From Secundilactobacillus silagei JCM 19001 (lineage in GTDB: Bacteria > Bacillota > Bacilli > Lactobacillales > Lactobacillaceae), in assembly GCF_002217945.1 (NCBI RefSeq), contig NZ_BCMG01000001.1:186001-250000 (forward strand): 64,000 bases of DNA. Reading direction: 5' to 3'. This document shows positions 49,635 to 58,549 of the stretch, in pieces (within the stretch, counting starts at the first letter, position 1; each line of letters begins with the position of its first letter). Below the pieces are notes generated by a model. That model saw only the letters and a program-made list of their open reading frames with translations, did no database searches and had not been told where the DNA came from. The translations under genes and the position numbers were made by a program.

Positions 49635-50801
49635 ATGACAAATAAAACAACTGATGCAAACATTGTTGACCAAAAAGTAGCAGAACTCGCAAGATTAACC
49701 CCTCAGCTTAGCCGGGCGATTGCCAATACTGGTAACGAACTGAACGCTAACGCCATTATTGGTGACCGTGAGTGGGCGATGACCACTTTTGCCATGCTGA
49801 TTGGCATGGGCGACATGAGTGACCAGCTTCAAGTTTACGTTCAAGCAGCGCAGGCGGCCGGTGCCACGGATGATGAGATTCAAGACGTGATCAACTTAGC
49901 CAGCATCTACGCCGGTAATCCCCGTGCGGTCAGTGCAGCCCGGACAGTTGCACCTTATTTAAAATCCGAACAGCTTCGCTTACGTCCAAACGTCACTGAA
50001 TCATTAGTGAACGTGGGCGACCACGAAACGATAGTTTGGGATAACCACGCGGATGGCTTCCCAGTCGTTTTGATTCATTGTTTGGCGCTGGATCACCGAA
50101 CTTGGCGTGAAGTATATCCAGAAATTGCGAAAACGGGCGCACGGGTAATCGCTTATGATATTCGTGGCCATGGCTGGGCACGTCAGGCACCAACAACGCA
50201 AAACCTTGATCAGCTGGCTGACGACTTGCACCATTTATTAGCTAAATTAGGCATCAAACAAGCTGACGTCTATGGTGCTTCATATGGTGGTGCTGTCGCG
50301 CAGTCCTTTGCCGTTGACTATCCACAAGAAGTCCGTTCATTGGCACTGATTGCTACCGGGTTAAAGGGCTTTCCAGTGCTAGCAGCCAGAGCAGACGCTG
50401 CCGAAAAAGATGGCATGGAAGCTCAAGTGGCCGTTTCACTGATTCGCTGGTTTACACCGGAAACCATTGCTAGAAATCCATGGGAAGTTCGCTATGGCCG
50501 TGAATGTGTTCGTCACATGAGTGTTGCTAACTGGGCTGCTGCCTGGCGGGCAATGGCAGCCGGCGATGCGACTGAAACGGCGCCTAAAACCACCGTGCCA
50601 GTCTTAGCACTGGGTGGCGCGCAAGATGCTTCCGCTGTACCACAAATCATGGCGCAGATGGCCGCTGCTTATCCAAATTCCAAACGGGTTACCATTGACC
50701 CAGGTACCCATATGATGCCAATGGAACAACCTCAGGCAACGGCAAAAGAACTGGTAGAATTTTACCAGTCAGTTGATAACCAGACCTTCAGAAAGGACTA
50801 G
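49635..50801 (+). CDS. Carboxymuconolactone decarboxylase-like / alpha-beta hydrolase fusion
   Basis: A 388-residue two-domain protein. Residues 1-112 form a CMD-like helical domain (GDREWAMTTFAMLIGMGDMS, QVYVQAAQAAGATDDEIQDV). From about 125 there is an alpha/beta hydrolase: VVLIHCLALDHRTW (oxyanion region), the nucleophile Ser216 in GASYGG, an Asp in GGAQDAS, and a His in GTHMM. This resembles the 3-oxoadipate enol-lactonase (PcaD) fold. Known PcaL fusions carry the two activities in the opposite order. The CMD part has no Cys pair, so it is not an AhpD peroxidase. A YciI gene overlaps its end. It probably acts on a lactone from aromatic breakdown. Confidence 0.82.
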   Translation: MTNKTTDANIVDQKVAELARLTPQLSRAIANTGNELNANAIIGDREWAMTTFAMLIGMGDMSDQLQVYVQAAQAAGATDDEIQDVINLASIYAGNPRAVSAARTVAPYLKSEQLRLRPNVTESLVNVGDHETIVWDNHADGFPVVLIHCLALDHRTWREVYPEIAKTGARVIAYDIRGHGWARQAPTTQNLDQLADDLHHLLAKLGIKQADVYGASYGGAVAQSFAVDYPQEVRSLALIATGLKGFPVLAARADAAEKDGMEAQVAVSLIRWFTPETIARNPWEVRYGRECVRHMSVANWAAAWRAMAAGDATETAPKTTVPVLALGGAQDASAVPQIMAQMAAAYPNSKRVTIDPGTHMMPMEQPQATAKELVEFYQSVDNQTFRKD

Positions 50802-50806
50802 TGTTC

Positions 50807-51124
50807 ATGGCCAAAAAGAAAGTTTTTGTCGTCACTTATACGCATGATGATATGGTGGGCTGGACGAAATATTTGCTGGCACACATTAAGTATCTGAAAC
50901 AACACGTGGCTGCCGGTGATTTAATCGTTTCGGGACCCAGTGAGGGTGACCATAAGCGTCAGGCTATCCTGATCTTTGCGGTTCGCGATAAAGCAGCTTT
51001 GATGGAATTGATCCATCAAGATCCCTATTTCCAGCATGATCTGATTACTTCGATGACCATTACACCGTGGAAACCGCAGTTTGGTAATTTGGATGAAAGT
51101 CGGTTTGAATCACAGGACGACTAG
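50807..51124 (+). CDS. YciI-like protein
   Basis: About 105 residues of the YciI dimeric alpha-beta barrel fold: FVVTYTHDDMVGWTKYLLAH, HVAAGDLIVSGPSEG, AILIFAVRDKAALMELIHQDPY (read in parts) and MTITPWKPQFG. YciI-like proteins resemble muconolactone isomerases and often serve as small isomerases or hydrolases in aromatic pathways. I start it at ATG 50807, with AAAGGA 9 bp ahead; a GTG at 50801 overlaps the previous stop. It is co-transcribed with the CMD/hydrolase fusion, supporting a shared lactone or dienelactone role. Confidence 0.82.
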   Translation: MAKKKVFVVTYTHDDMVGWTKYLLAHIKYLKQHVAAGDLIVSGPSEGDHKRQAILIFAVRDKAALMELIHQDPYFQHDLITSMTITPWKPQFGNLDESRFESQDD

Positions 51125-51139
51125 TTAACGTTCGTAAAT

Positions 51140-51182
51140 AAACAGCACCTTACAACCATTTAGGCTGTACGGTGCTGTTTTT
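51140..51182. terminator. Bidirectional terminator
   Basis: AACAGCACC...TACA / TGTACGGTGCTGTTTTTA between the YciI and Rrf2 genes. Confidence 0.8.
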
Positions 51183-51651
51183 AGTTGTTAGTATCTGCAA
51201 TGTCGTTCCAGTCCACGAACGAAGCCGTTTCATCACTTAATAAATCGGCAATTGAGAGTTTCGCTAGGGTGGCTTTATAGTTCTTCTCAGCTTGCTTGAA
51301 TTGTAGATTGACCTGGTCGAATTTTTGTTCAAACGCGTGGTTGTCTAAGCGCAGTACCTGGTCACGCAGATTATTCCAAGAGGCAAATGAATCAGGACCT
51401 TCAATTGCTTCAAAGATATCTAATAGTGAAATTTCGCTGGTCGGACGAGCGAGCGTTAAACCACCAGTTTTGCTGGCATCGGTGGTGATGATATGCTGAA
51501 CGGCTAATTGACGGGTAATTTTGTGGAGGTAGGAGTCAGAAACCTGTAAAATCTGGCTCAGTAATTTACTTTTCAGGGGCTGCTGATCCTGCTGACGAGC
51601 GAGGATCACAACCACGTAGATGGCTTGTTCAACGCCAATTTTAATTTTCAT
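51181..51651 (-). CDS. Rrf2 family transcriptional regulator
   Basis: A 156-residue winged-helix Rrf2 protein: MKIKIGVEQAIYVVVILARQ, LLSQILQVSDSYLHKITRQL (recognition helix) and TSEISLLDIFEAIEGPD. It has no cysteine at all, so it cannot hold the Fe-S cluster of IscR/NsrR-type members and must sense by another means (small-molecule type, as in CymR). It may control the neighbouring CMD/hydrolase-YciI operon or the SnoaL-MBL operon. The start has a good AAAGGAG site. Confidence 0.87.
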   Translation of the reverse strand: MKIKIGVEQAIYVVVILARQQDQQPLKSKLLSQILQVSDSYLHKITRQLAVQHIITTDASKTGGLTLARPTSEISLLDIFEAIEGPDSFASWNNLRDQVLRLDNHAFEQKFDQVNLQFKQAEKNYKATLAKLSIADLLSDETASFVDWNDIADTNN

Positions 51652-51749
51652 AGGCTACTCCTTTTGATCGATTATAGGATTACTGAATATTACTCTAATG
51701 CTAATCGGGGGAGTAAGCAACTTTTGAGAGGTTTTTAAACGATGAATTC

Positions 51750-51785
51750 AAAAAAAGAAGTACGCCAGTTGGCGTACTTCTTTTT
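51750..51785. terminator. Terminator before the SnoaL-like gene end
   Basis: AAAAAAGAAGTACGCC-AGTT-GGCGTACTTCTTTTT, a perfect hairpin with tails on both sides. Confidence 0.88.
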
Positions 51786-51790
51786 GATAT

Positions 51791-52420
51791 TTAGTTAAAG
51801 AACCATTCACTGGCCTCAGCATACAATTTTTCAACCGTTTCTGGTTTGTCATCACCAGGCTGGCCTTGATCAGCTTTTTGACCTGAACGTGAAAGGACGT
51901 AGCAAAGACATTTATAGCTTTCACGATACTGATTAATTTTATCGTTATCGAGTTTTAAGTTTGAACCAGGTAGGGTTGGTACCAGTGAGTCACGTTCGTA
52001 AATGCAGTCGCCATAGACGATCTTCCATTGACCATTGATCTTTTGCAGTTCACTGAAAATGCGAACGTAAGAAACCAGGTCAAATTCGTTACCATCGATT
52101 TCTTGGCGCGGAGACAGCATGGTGACGGACATTTCGGCAATCGCTTTATCGCCATTTAACCAGATCATGGTGCTGTTCATTTTATGCTTAGAGCCACCGC
52201 CACCGGCAGCCTTAGTTTTGGCAATGTAATCCTTAGCGGCACCGCTGAACCAGGAAACGTGGATAGTAGCATCATCACTGTAGCAGGCACCTTCCTGATC
52301 GAAGTAGCCGTTGTCTCTGGTGTAGCGTTCGTATTCCAGTAATTCACGAATCTTTAATCGGTCCATGACTTCTGCATCATCAGTTTGGTCTAAAACAACT
52401 TCATGAAAGTCTTTTGTCAT
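51791..52420 (-). CDS. SnoaL/NTF2-like protein
   Basis: A 209-residue protein of the nuclear transport factor 2 / SnoaL-like (nuclear transport-like hydroxylase/dehydratase) fold: RLKIRELLEYERYTRDNGYF, CYSDDATIHVSWFSGAAKD, STMIWLNGDKAIAEMSVTML and WKIVYGDCIYERDSL. These bind small cyclic compounds and may dehydrate, isomerise or hydroxylate them. The start has AAAGGAG. It is 18 bp downstream of the MBL-fold gene on the same strand, thus one operon. It has a C-terminal extension of about 40 residues with a conserved-looking CLCYVLSR. Confidence 0.82.
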   Translation of the reverse strand: MTKDFHEVVLDQTDDAEVMDRLKIRELLEYERYTRDNGYFDQEGACYSDDATIHVSWFSGAAKDYIAKTKAAGGGGSKHKMNSTMIWLNGDKAIAEMSVTMLSPRQEIDGNEFDLVSYVRIFSELQKINGQWKIVYGDCIYERDSLVPTLPGSNLKLDNDKINQYRESYKCLCYVLSRSGQKADQGQPGDDKPETVEKLYAEASEWFFN

Positions 52421-52438
52421 ATGGCAGTCTCCTTTTAA

Positions 52439-53311
52439 TTAATTAACGTCATTATAATGTACGGGAATGAAGCGGTAGCCCGTGGTTGTCGTGTTCTTAA
52501 CAATGTGGCCAATGCCAGGAAATGGCAGGTGGGCACCGGCAACTAATTCTTGCGTGCTGGCCACCTGTTCAACTGTTTTCTTAGCCGTTGCAATTTCAAT
52601 AGCAATTCGTTTTTCATCCATCTTACCAATGACGACTTCAACGTCTAAATTGGCAAGTTGCACATCCGCGTCATGAATGATATCGCCCCAAGCAAACAGC
52701 TTGTGCCCAGCAGATTCAATCTGATAGCCGGTGTGACCAATCGAATGTCCTGGTAATGGAATGGCCGTGATGCCATCTGCAATCGGGTCGCCATCGTTGA
52801 ATAAAACGCACTGATCTTTCTGTTCATAAGGTGCTAATAGACTCTTGAGATTAGGGAGAATGTTGACCCAAAGATCGTAGTCGGATTGTTTCAAATAAAC
52901 CGTGGCGTTAGGGAAGACCATCTGATCATCGAGCACCAAACCGTTAATATGGTCAGGATGAGCATGGGTCAACATGATCTTATCAACGTCTTCTGGCTGA
53001 TAGCCGGCAGCTTTCAAATTAGCTAGCATTTTGCCCATAGTGGGTCCGAGAACTTTCCCACTACCGGTATCAATCAAATACAGTTGCTTGCCAGTATCGA
53101 CTAAGTAGGCGTTGGAATCCGCTTTGATATTCGTTCGGCCATCAATCACAGTGGTGTTAGTGTAATTGTCTGCCCAAATTTTTTCGACCGTTTTAGGATT
53201 GCTCCCAAAATAAACGTCGCCATTGGCACAGGCGAAACCATCATATAAAGCGGTGATCTCATAATCACCAAGGGGGTATCTAAAGTATCCGGGGACTTGT
53301 TGTTTAACCAT
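52439..53311 (-). CDS. Metallo-beta-lactamase-fold hydrolase
   Basis: About 290 residues with the metal-binding motif THAHPDH (His116, His118, Asp120, His121), then a PGHSIGHTGY segment (His) and a distal His. This arrangement is that of lactonase/glyoxalase II-like MBL proteins, near the AHL-lactonase group. I start it at ATG 53311 behind AAAGGA; the ORF opens at 53320 with a codon overlapping that site. It has no signal peptide. It is co-transcribed with the SnoaL-like gene and divergent from a MarR regulator that probably controls both. The substrate could be a lactone. Confidence 0.86.
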   Translation of the reverse strand: MVKQQVPGYFRYPLGDYEITALYDGFACANGDVYFGSNPKTVEKIWADNYTNTTVIDGRTNIKADSNAYLVDTGKQLYLIDTGSGKVLGPTMGKMLANLKAAGYQPEDVDKIMLTHAHPDHINGLVLDDQMVFPNATVYLKQSDYDLWVNILPNLKSLLAPYEQKDQCVLFNDGDPIADGITAIPLPGHSIGHTGYQIESAGHKLFAWGDIIHDADVQLANLDVEVVIGKMDEKRIAIEIATAKKTVEQVASTQELVAGAHLPFPGIGHIVKNTTTTGYRFIPVHYNDVN

Positions 53312-53430
53312 TAATATCATCCTTTCCCATCAATTGAGTGACTAAAGATTATCATCAACTATTGTTTTTGTCAATAGTTGATAAAAACATTTATTTTTGC
53401 TATTCTTAATGTCGAAGGAAGTGATCAATT

Positions 53431-53895
53431 TTGGCATCATTAGGTATCGGAATTTCGGTCGGTGTCTTTTCGCGCAAAACTCAAGCGTTCATGAAAGCAG
53501 TTATTAAGAAAATGGGGATCAAGGAAGTTGATGCCATTATCTTGATCAACGTCAAAGAAAACCCGGGCATTATTCAGGATCAAATTGGGCATAATTTATC
53601 AGTCGACAACGCCATGGTGGCGCGAAGCTTAAAACGGATGGAAGCCGATGGACTCATCAAGCGAGTGGTTGATGAAAATAATCAGCGGACGAAACAGGTC
53701 TATATTGAACCTGCTGGGACTAAATACGTCACCAAGATCATTGACGAGATGCAATTTTGGGATTCGATTATTTTAGAAGGTCTTTCAGACCAAGAAAAGA
53801 CCGCTTTAGCAGCCAACCTAGCTGGCTTGAAAAAGCGGGCAGAACAGATCGATATTGAAGCGGTGCTGGCAGCTAGAAATGGTCAGGAAAACTAA
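53431..53895 (+). CDS. MarR family regulator
   Basis: A 154-residue winged-helix regulator starting at TTG 53431, with GAAGGAAG upstream. PGIIQDQIGHNLSVDNAMVA is the HTH, and the wing follows in NNQRTKQVYIEPAG. It is divergent from the MBL-SnoaL operon (110 bp between starts), so it likely represses it. It is one of four MarR genes in the window. Confidence 0.87.
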   Translation: MASLGIGISVGVFSRKTQAFMKAVIKKMGIKEVDAIILINVKENPGIIQDQIGHNLSVDNAMVARSLKRMEADGLIKRVVDENNQRTKQVYIEPAGTKYVTKIIDEMQFWDSIILEGLSDQEKTALAANLAGLKKRAEQIDIEAVLAARNGQEN

Positions 53896-53917
53896 AGATA
53901 GTTGGCTTTTAAAAGAA

Positions 53918-53960
53918 ACGCCATCCAAGTCTCTATTTAGGCTTGTGGTGGCATTTTTAT
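53918..53960. terminator. Imperfect bidirectional terminator
   Basis: GCCATCC-AAG / CTTG-TGGTGGC with T-runs, between the convergent MarR and dehydrogenase genes. Confidence 0.6.
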
Positions 53961-53979
53961 CGTTAAAATTGTAAATGAT

Positions 53980-54864
53980 TTAAGCTTTTAAAAAGTCAGG
54001 CTGTTGAAATTCAGGGTTAGGGTAGTGGTAGAACCCTTCACCGGATTCTACGCCAAGTTTACCGTCAGCTAGCCGTTGCTTTAAGCTGGCAGTGATCTTG
54101 CCATCGGGATCAATAGCAGCAGGCAGTGGTACCGCTGTCAGTGTGCGGGCACCAATCATATCCAAAATACCAAATGGTCCCATGGCTGCTCCAGTGGCAA
54201 TCATCCAGGTTTTGTCGATGGTCTGCGGGTCAGCAATGCCGTTGACCCATAACGACATACCGGATGCCATCAATGGGGTCAGTAAGGAATTTAGAATGTA
54301 GCTGGAATGCTCCTTCTTTAGCTGAATAGGAATCATACCAATTGATTTGGCGAACGTCACAACTTCTTGATAAACTTTGGGGTCAGTTTGAGAGGAGCCC
54401 ATAATTTCCGCCGTGTTGTTGACCCAAATATGGTTGGCAAAGTGCATGTTCAATAATCGAGCTGGCCGGTCAGTTGCAGGGGCTAATTGACTTGGCAGCA
54501 AACTCGATGAATTGCTGGAAAAAATCGCTGTAGCGGGTGCCAATTCACTGATCTGCTGATAAAATTTAGTCTTTAAATCAAGGTTCTCAGGAATTGCTTC
54601 GATGATGAGGTCAGCGTGTTTAACGGCTTCAGCTAGGTCACTCACGTAGGTCAACCGTGATAGGGCCGCATCGAAGTCCGCGTCACTTGCCTGTAAATCG
54701 GTCTGGTAACTGGGACGTAAAGCGTTGATCCGCGTTTTCACAGCCGTTAAAGCAGCTTGATCGATATCATAAATTGTTACTGGGTAGCCTTTGTAGGCTG
54801 CCTGGTAGGCGATTTGACTACCTAATACACCGCCACCGGCAACCGTTAGTTTTTTAATGGTCAT
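53980..54864 (-). CDS. 3-hydroxyacyl-CoA dehydrogenase family protein, copy 2
   Basis: A 294-residue paralogue of the protein at 19026: the same AGGGVLGSQIAYQ start, EAIPENL, FSSNSSSLLPSQ, NMHFANHIWVNNTAEIMGSS and GVESGEGFYHYPNPEFQQ. Identity along the length looks high but not recent. It uses NAD(H) to oxidise or reduce a beta-hydroxy compound. It is preceded on the same strand by a TetR gene, as in copy 1. Together these show a duplicated dehydrogenase-TetR module on either side of the I-E locus. Confidence 0.88.
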   Translation of the reverse strand: MTIKKLTVAGGGVLGSQIAYQAAYKGYPVTIYDIDQAALTAVKTRINALRPSYQTDLQASDADFDAALSRLTYVSDLAEAVKHADLIIEAIPENLDLKTKFYQQISELAPATAIFSSNSSSLLPSQLAPATDRPARLLNMHFANHIWVNNTAEIMGSSQTDPKVYQEVVTFAKSIGMIPIQLKKEHSSYILNSLLTPLMASGMSLWVNGIADPQTIDKTWMIATGAAMGPFGILDMIGARTLTAVPLPAAIDPDGKITASLKQRLADGKLGVESGEGFYHYPNPEFQQPDFLKA

Positions 54865-54930
54865 TAAAAACCCTCCTTGTTTGTTATCAATTATAGGAAC
54901 AGTGATAACGAATAAGGAGAGCCAGAATGG

Positions 54931-55515
54931 TTAATTGTGTCCCACGTCCAATTTAAAAAGAGCTGCAAAATCAATGTGGTAAGCAGCCAACGCACCAGTT
55001 GTTAATCGTGTCAGCTGTTTCGCTAATTCGTCAGGCGTACTGGAATCATCTGTCCGCAGCCAGTTAATTGCCATACCAACGTGGGCTGACACAATATAGG
55101 AAGCAATGGTTGCGACTGGAATATCTGGCTGATCGATTCGACTGAGGATTGCCGTGTAGTTAGCCATGCCAACGTCTAACAAACGTTTTTCAAATTCCAG
55201 CCAGTGATTGTTGACGATAAAGGACTTATACGCCAGTCGATAAGTCTGACATTTTTCAAAATAGCGTTTATAAAATGACAGTGGTGTTGCAGCATGATAA
55301 TCGGTATCTTGCAGCTGGCTGAGCAGATAATCCGCTACCCAATCGTAGAAGGCAAATTTATCGGCGTAATGGCGATAAAAAGTCGACTTTGAGACATCTG
55401 CTTGAGTCAGCAAATGACGAGTGCTGATTTTATCTAACGACTCGCCAGCGTTAAGTAACTCAATTAGGGCATGAAATAGGTCAAGGTCACTCGGACGTGC
55501 ATCGGAAATGGGCAT
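54931..55515 (-). CDS. TetR family transcriptional regulator, copy 2
   Basis: A 194-residue TetR paralogue of the one at 20046. The HTH is ISTRHLLTQADVSKSTFYRH and the following YADKFAFYDWVADYLL matches copy 1's FRFFDWVKSYLL. The C-terminal domain shares YIVSAHVGMAINWL with copy 1. It probably represses itself and the dehydrogenase at 53980 (67-bp gap). There is no divergent partner close by, unlike copy 1. Confidence 0.88.
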   Translation of the reverse strand: MPISDARPSDLDLFHALIELLNAGESLDKISTRHLLTQADVSKSTFYRHYADKFAFYDWVADYLLSQLQDTDYHAATPLSFYKRYFEKCQTYRLAYKSFIVNNHWLEFEKRLLDVGMANYTAILSRIDQPDIPVATIASYIVSAHVGMAINWLRTDDSSTPDELAKQLTRLTTGALAAYHIDFAALFKLDVGHN

Positions 55516-55750
55516 TCATTTCACCTCAGTTCAAAGATTTGATCGACTGCCTAAATTTTAGCATAATCGCGTTAATCAGATTGATTAATTCAGTAATACC
55601 AGGGTTAGTCGTGTGAATGCCTTTCCAATTTAATAAATTGTGTTTATATAATAGACAACGGTCAACTTAGTTGTTACTATTAATGTTATGACTACAACAA
55701 TAAGAGCTACGAATTGTTTGGTCACAATCTTAAATTGGCAGGTATAGAAC

Positions 55751-56185
55751 ATGAGGAGTAACGATTCAAGTAGCATCGCTGATCGGCTGCATAGCCTGGT
55801 CAGTCGCGAAATTGAACTGGTTAACGTTCGGCTAAAGGAAATCGAGCTTAATAATCAGCAGGCACGGTTAATTAAATTCATTGGCGAACATCCCAATACG
55901 ATTCAAAAAACAGTTGCCCAATTTCTAAATCGGCAAAATGCCACGGTAACTAATATGTTGAAGTCATTGGAAAAACAGGGTTACATTACCCGGACAATTC
56001 CCGATACTAATGAGCGGCAAAAGCAGCTCAATTTGACGGTTAAGGGGAGTGAAACACTGGTTGCCATTGACCGCGTTTTCAACGAACTGGAGGATACCGT
56101 TAAACTGGCGGTTCCAGAAGATGAAAGAACTGGGTTGGTCACTAACTTAAACCACATTAAGCTAGCGTTAGACCTTCAGCATTAA
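55751..56185 (+). CDS. MarR family regulator
   Basis: A 144-residue winged-helix regulator. HTH: TIQKTVAQFLNRQNATVTNM, followed by the wing TNERQKQLNLTVKG. The ribosome site is weak. It is convergent with the aminotransferase operon and has a strong terminator. Its target is not obvious; the aminotransferase-cyclodeaminase operon downstream is a candidate. Confidence 0.85.
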   Translation: MRSNDSSSIADRLHSLVSREIELVNVRLKEIELNNQQARLIKFIGEHPNTIQKTVAQFLNRQNATVTNMLKSLEKQGYITRTIPDTNERQKQLNLTVKGSETLVAIDRVFNELEDTVKLAVPEDERTGLVTNLNHIKLALDLQH

Positions 56186-56192
56186 GGTGATT

Positions 56193-56229
56193 AAAAAAGT
56201 GAGTCCGCAAATTGCGGGCTCACTTTTTT
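56193..56229. terminator. Bidirectional terminator
   Basis: AAAAAAGTGAGTCCGCAA / TTGCGGGCTCACTTTTTT, perfect hairpin between convergent genes. Confidence 0.88.
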
Positions 56230-56245
56230 GGTTACATTAAGTTTA

Positions 56246-57370
56246 TTAACCAAGGGTCTTCATAAATTCACTTAACTGGTCCAATCCATTCTGCAGTTCC
56301 TGACTCTCAAATGCATAGCCGATTCGCAGCGCATGTTCAACGTCGAATTCGGCACCAGGAACTAATAATACGCCAGTTTGCTTAAACAGCTGGTCGCAGA
56401 ACTGTTCGCTTGGCAGGTCAAAGTCATAGTGTAGCAATGCGGTGGTACCGGCTTGCGGTTTGACCCAGCTGATATGCGGCTGAGAATCAACCCAGTCACT
56501 TAAAATGGCTAAGTTTTTCCGGACGATGCCACGGTTACGTTTCAGTAAAGCGTCCTTATGATCTAAAGCCACTTCGGCCACCATTTCATCCAGCACGCCA
56601 CAGCTAATGGTGTTGTAATCGCGGTGTGACAAAATCGTCTGCATGAAGGCCTCATCGTGAGTCGCCACCCAGCCCAGACGCAGGCCAGCTAACGAGAAGA
56701 CTTTTGACATACTGCTGGTGGAAATGCCCTTAGCGTATAAATCGATGATGGAAGGGGAATAGTTGTCTGTTTGCGTCAAATGACGATAGACCTCATCGCA
56801 CAAAATGTAGGCATCAACGGATTTGGCCACGTCAATGATCCGTTGCAGGTGCTCCTGTGGCATTAATGAGCCAGAAGGGTTATCAGGGTTATTGAGGATA
56901 ATTAATTTAGTTTTGTCATTGACCAGGGCCTTTAACTGATCAATATCTGGCAGGTAGTCATTTTCCGGCTTCAAGGCTAATAACCGCACGGTGGCGCCAA
57001 TCGCTTCTGGAATGGATTGCAGCTGTTGATAAGTTGGGGTGACGACGACCACTTCATCGCCGGGCTCGACGAGGGTGGTCAGTACCAAACTGTTAGCGCC
57101 AATGGCACCGTGTGTGGTTACGATGTTTGCCGGTTTTAAGTTTTGATACAGTTGGGTGATGCCGGCCCGCAGTTCAGGTGCGCCAACGATATCTCCATAC
57201 GTGAGCCGGGTATTCAGCATCTTTTGTGTAAATTCAGTTTCGTTGGTTTGTGTGAGATTCAGCAACGCGTGCAACGACAGTGGTGAGACACAGGTTTCGC
57301 CTAAATTATAGGTGGCAGTTGTTTCGTATTCGTTCATCCATTGTTCGACACCAAAAGTTTTCATTTTCAT
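56246..57370 (-). CDS. Class I/II aminotransferase, second of a two-gene operon
   Basis: A 374-residue PLP enzyme of the aspartate aminotransferase superfamily, with GDIVGAPELRAGIT, NNPDNPSGSLM, CDEVYRHL, the likely Schiff-base Lys in SSMSKVFSLAGLRLGW, and the Arg in HALRIGYAF. It resembles the capreomycidine synthase/arginine-beta-lyase-like group more than standard AspC, but I am not sure. AGGAGA lies 8 bp before the ATG. It follows the ornithine cyclodeaminase-like gene by 12 bp, so both act on the same amino acid path. Confidence 0.83.
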   Translation of the reverse strand: MKMKTFGVEQWMNEYETTATYNLGETCVSPLSLHALLNLTQTNETEFTQKMLNTRLTYGDIVGAPELRAGITQLYQNLKPANIVTTHGAIGANSLVLTTLVEPGDEVVVVTPTYQQLQSIPEAIGATVRLLALKPENDYLPDIDQLKALVNDKTKLIILNNPDNPSGSLMPQEHLQRIIDVAKSVDAYILCDEVYRHLTQTDNYSPSIIDLYAKGISTSSMSKVFSLAGLRLGWVATHDEAFMQTILSHRDYNTISCGVLDEMVAEVALDHKDALLKRNRGIVRKNLAILSDWVDSQPHISWVKPQAGTTALLHYDFDLPSEQFCDQLFKQTGVLLVPGAEFDVEHALRIGYAFESQELQNGLDQLSEFMKTLG

Positions 57371-57382
57371 GATCGTATTCTC

Positions 57383-58429
57383 CTATAGGTTAATTGTTTG
57401 ACCGAGGTTTAATTGAGCAGCTTTGTCCAATGCTAAGTTAGCCGCGGCAATGTCTTGCAGGGCGATACCGGTACTGTCAAAGAGGGTGACGGTTTGCGGA
57501 TCCCACTGATTTTCAGTAGTTTTGGCCAGTAGATCACCAATCTCTGGCAGCTGATCTTCGGTGACGATGCCGGCTTTAACTGCCGTTTGGGCTTCACCCA
57601 CACTAGCAGCCTGTGTCCGGTCATCAACAAAGATCTTAGCGGTGTTAAAGAGCTGTTCATCAACCTCTTGCTTACCGGCCATGTCGGCTCCCATCGTATT
57701 AATGTGAGTCCCTGGCTTTACCCAGCCAGCTTGGATCATAGCGCTAGTTGATGGCGTTGCGGTGACGATCACTTCGGCCTGTTGAGTAGCCGTTTTAAGA
57801 TCTTCGCTGGCATTCACTTTAAGCTGTGCGAGCTGGTCAGCCAGTCGCTGATAGTCCGCACTATTTTGGTCAATGGCTGGCAAAAATTGTCTGGTTAACT
57901 GGGTAGTGAGTTTCTTCGCCACGGTTTTAGCTTCTGCTGGGTTAACCGGGTTAACGATGGTTACTTCACTTAACTTAGGCAAGACCGTTAATTCGGCCAT
58001 GACTTGGTAAGCAGCCTGGGAACCGGAACCCACTAGCAAGAGCTTCGTAGCGTTGGGGTTAGCCAAGAATTTAGTAGCCACGGCACCAGCGGCACCAGTC
58101 CGGTAGCCGGTCAAAGCAGCGGCGTTGACGATGCCTTTAGGTAAGCCGGTAGCATCATCGTAGAGGTTTACTGTTCCGTTTAGTTCAGGTAACTGTTTAG
58201 CATCGTTACCGGCAAACCAGGACAGTAATTTCATCCCGTAGACCCCTTGTGATTTCAGGTAACCGGAACGGATGTCCATATCGGCCTGATCGGCAATGAA
58301 TTCATGGTAGATCATTGGCCAAATGGTGCCCTCACCGGTTGTCTTTTCCCGGTAAGCGTCCGAAACCACGTTAATAACGCCTGGAAAGTCCAATACTGTT
58401 TGTAAATCAGATGCATTTAATACACGCAT
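57383..58429 (-). CDS. Ornithine cyclodeaminase / mu-crystallin family protein
   Basis: A 348-residue NAD(P)-dependent enzyme. LNASDLQTVLDFPGVINVV opens the family, with MIYHEFIADQADMDIRSGYL (substrate-binding Lys/Arg region), then GYRTGAAGAVATKFLA, a Rossmann motif VGSGSQAAYQVM at about 130-141, and ATPSTSAMIQAGWVKPG. It may cyclise ornithine to proline, or reduce imines or ketimines. It is the first gene of an operon with the aminotransferase and is preceded by a structured leader with a terminator-like hairpin, so it is probably under attenuation control. Confidence 0.86.
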   Translation of the reverse strand: MRVLNASDLQTVLDFPGVINVVSDAYREKTTGEGTIWPMIYHEFIADQADMDIRSGYLKSQGVYGMKLLSWFAGNDAKQLPELNGTVNLYDDATGLPKGIVNAAALTGYRTGAAGAVATKFLANPNATKLLLVGSGSQAAYQVMAELTVLPKLSEVTIVNPVNPAEAKTVAKKLTTQLTRQFLPAIDQNSADYQRLADQLAQLKVNASEDLKTATQQAEVIVTATPSTSAMIQAGWVKPGTHINTMGADMAGKQEVDEQLFNTAKIFVDDRTQAASVGEAQTAVKAGIVTEDQLPEIGDLLAKTTENQWDPQTVTLFDSTGIALQDIAAANLALDKAAQLNLGQTINL

Positions 58430-58450
58430 GCTGAAGCCTCCTTAGAATAG

Positions 58451-58549
58451 TAAAAAAGAAAAAAGGTATTCATCATTCAACCCTTGTAACGCCATGCGGC
58501 GCCGTACCTACGGGTAGAATAACAAATACCATTGTGCTTATAGTTGAAT
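58451..58549 (-). promoter_or_regulatory. Structured leader with attenuator-like terminator
   Basis: On the minus strand, GGTATT (58530-58525) pairs with AATACC (58470-58465), enclosing ACCC/GGGT and an inner CGCC-GCAT-GGCG hairpin. A T-rich run and then AAGGAGG and the cyclodeaminase ATG follow. An upstream ATTCAAC (58549-58543) can pair with GTTGAAT (58481-58475) inside the hairpin, offering an alternative fold. I match it to no named riboswitch class. Confidence 0.6.
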
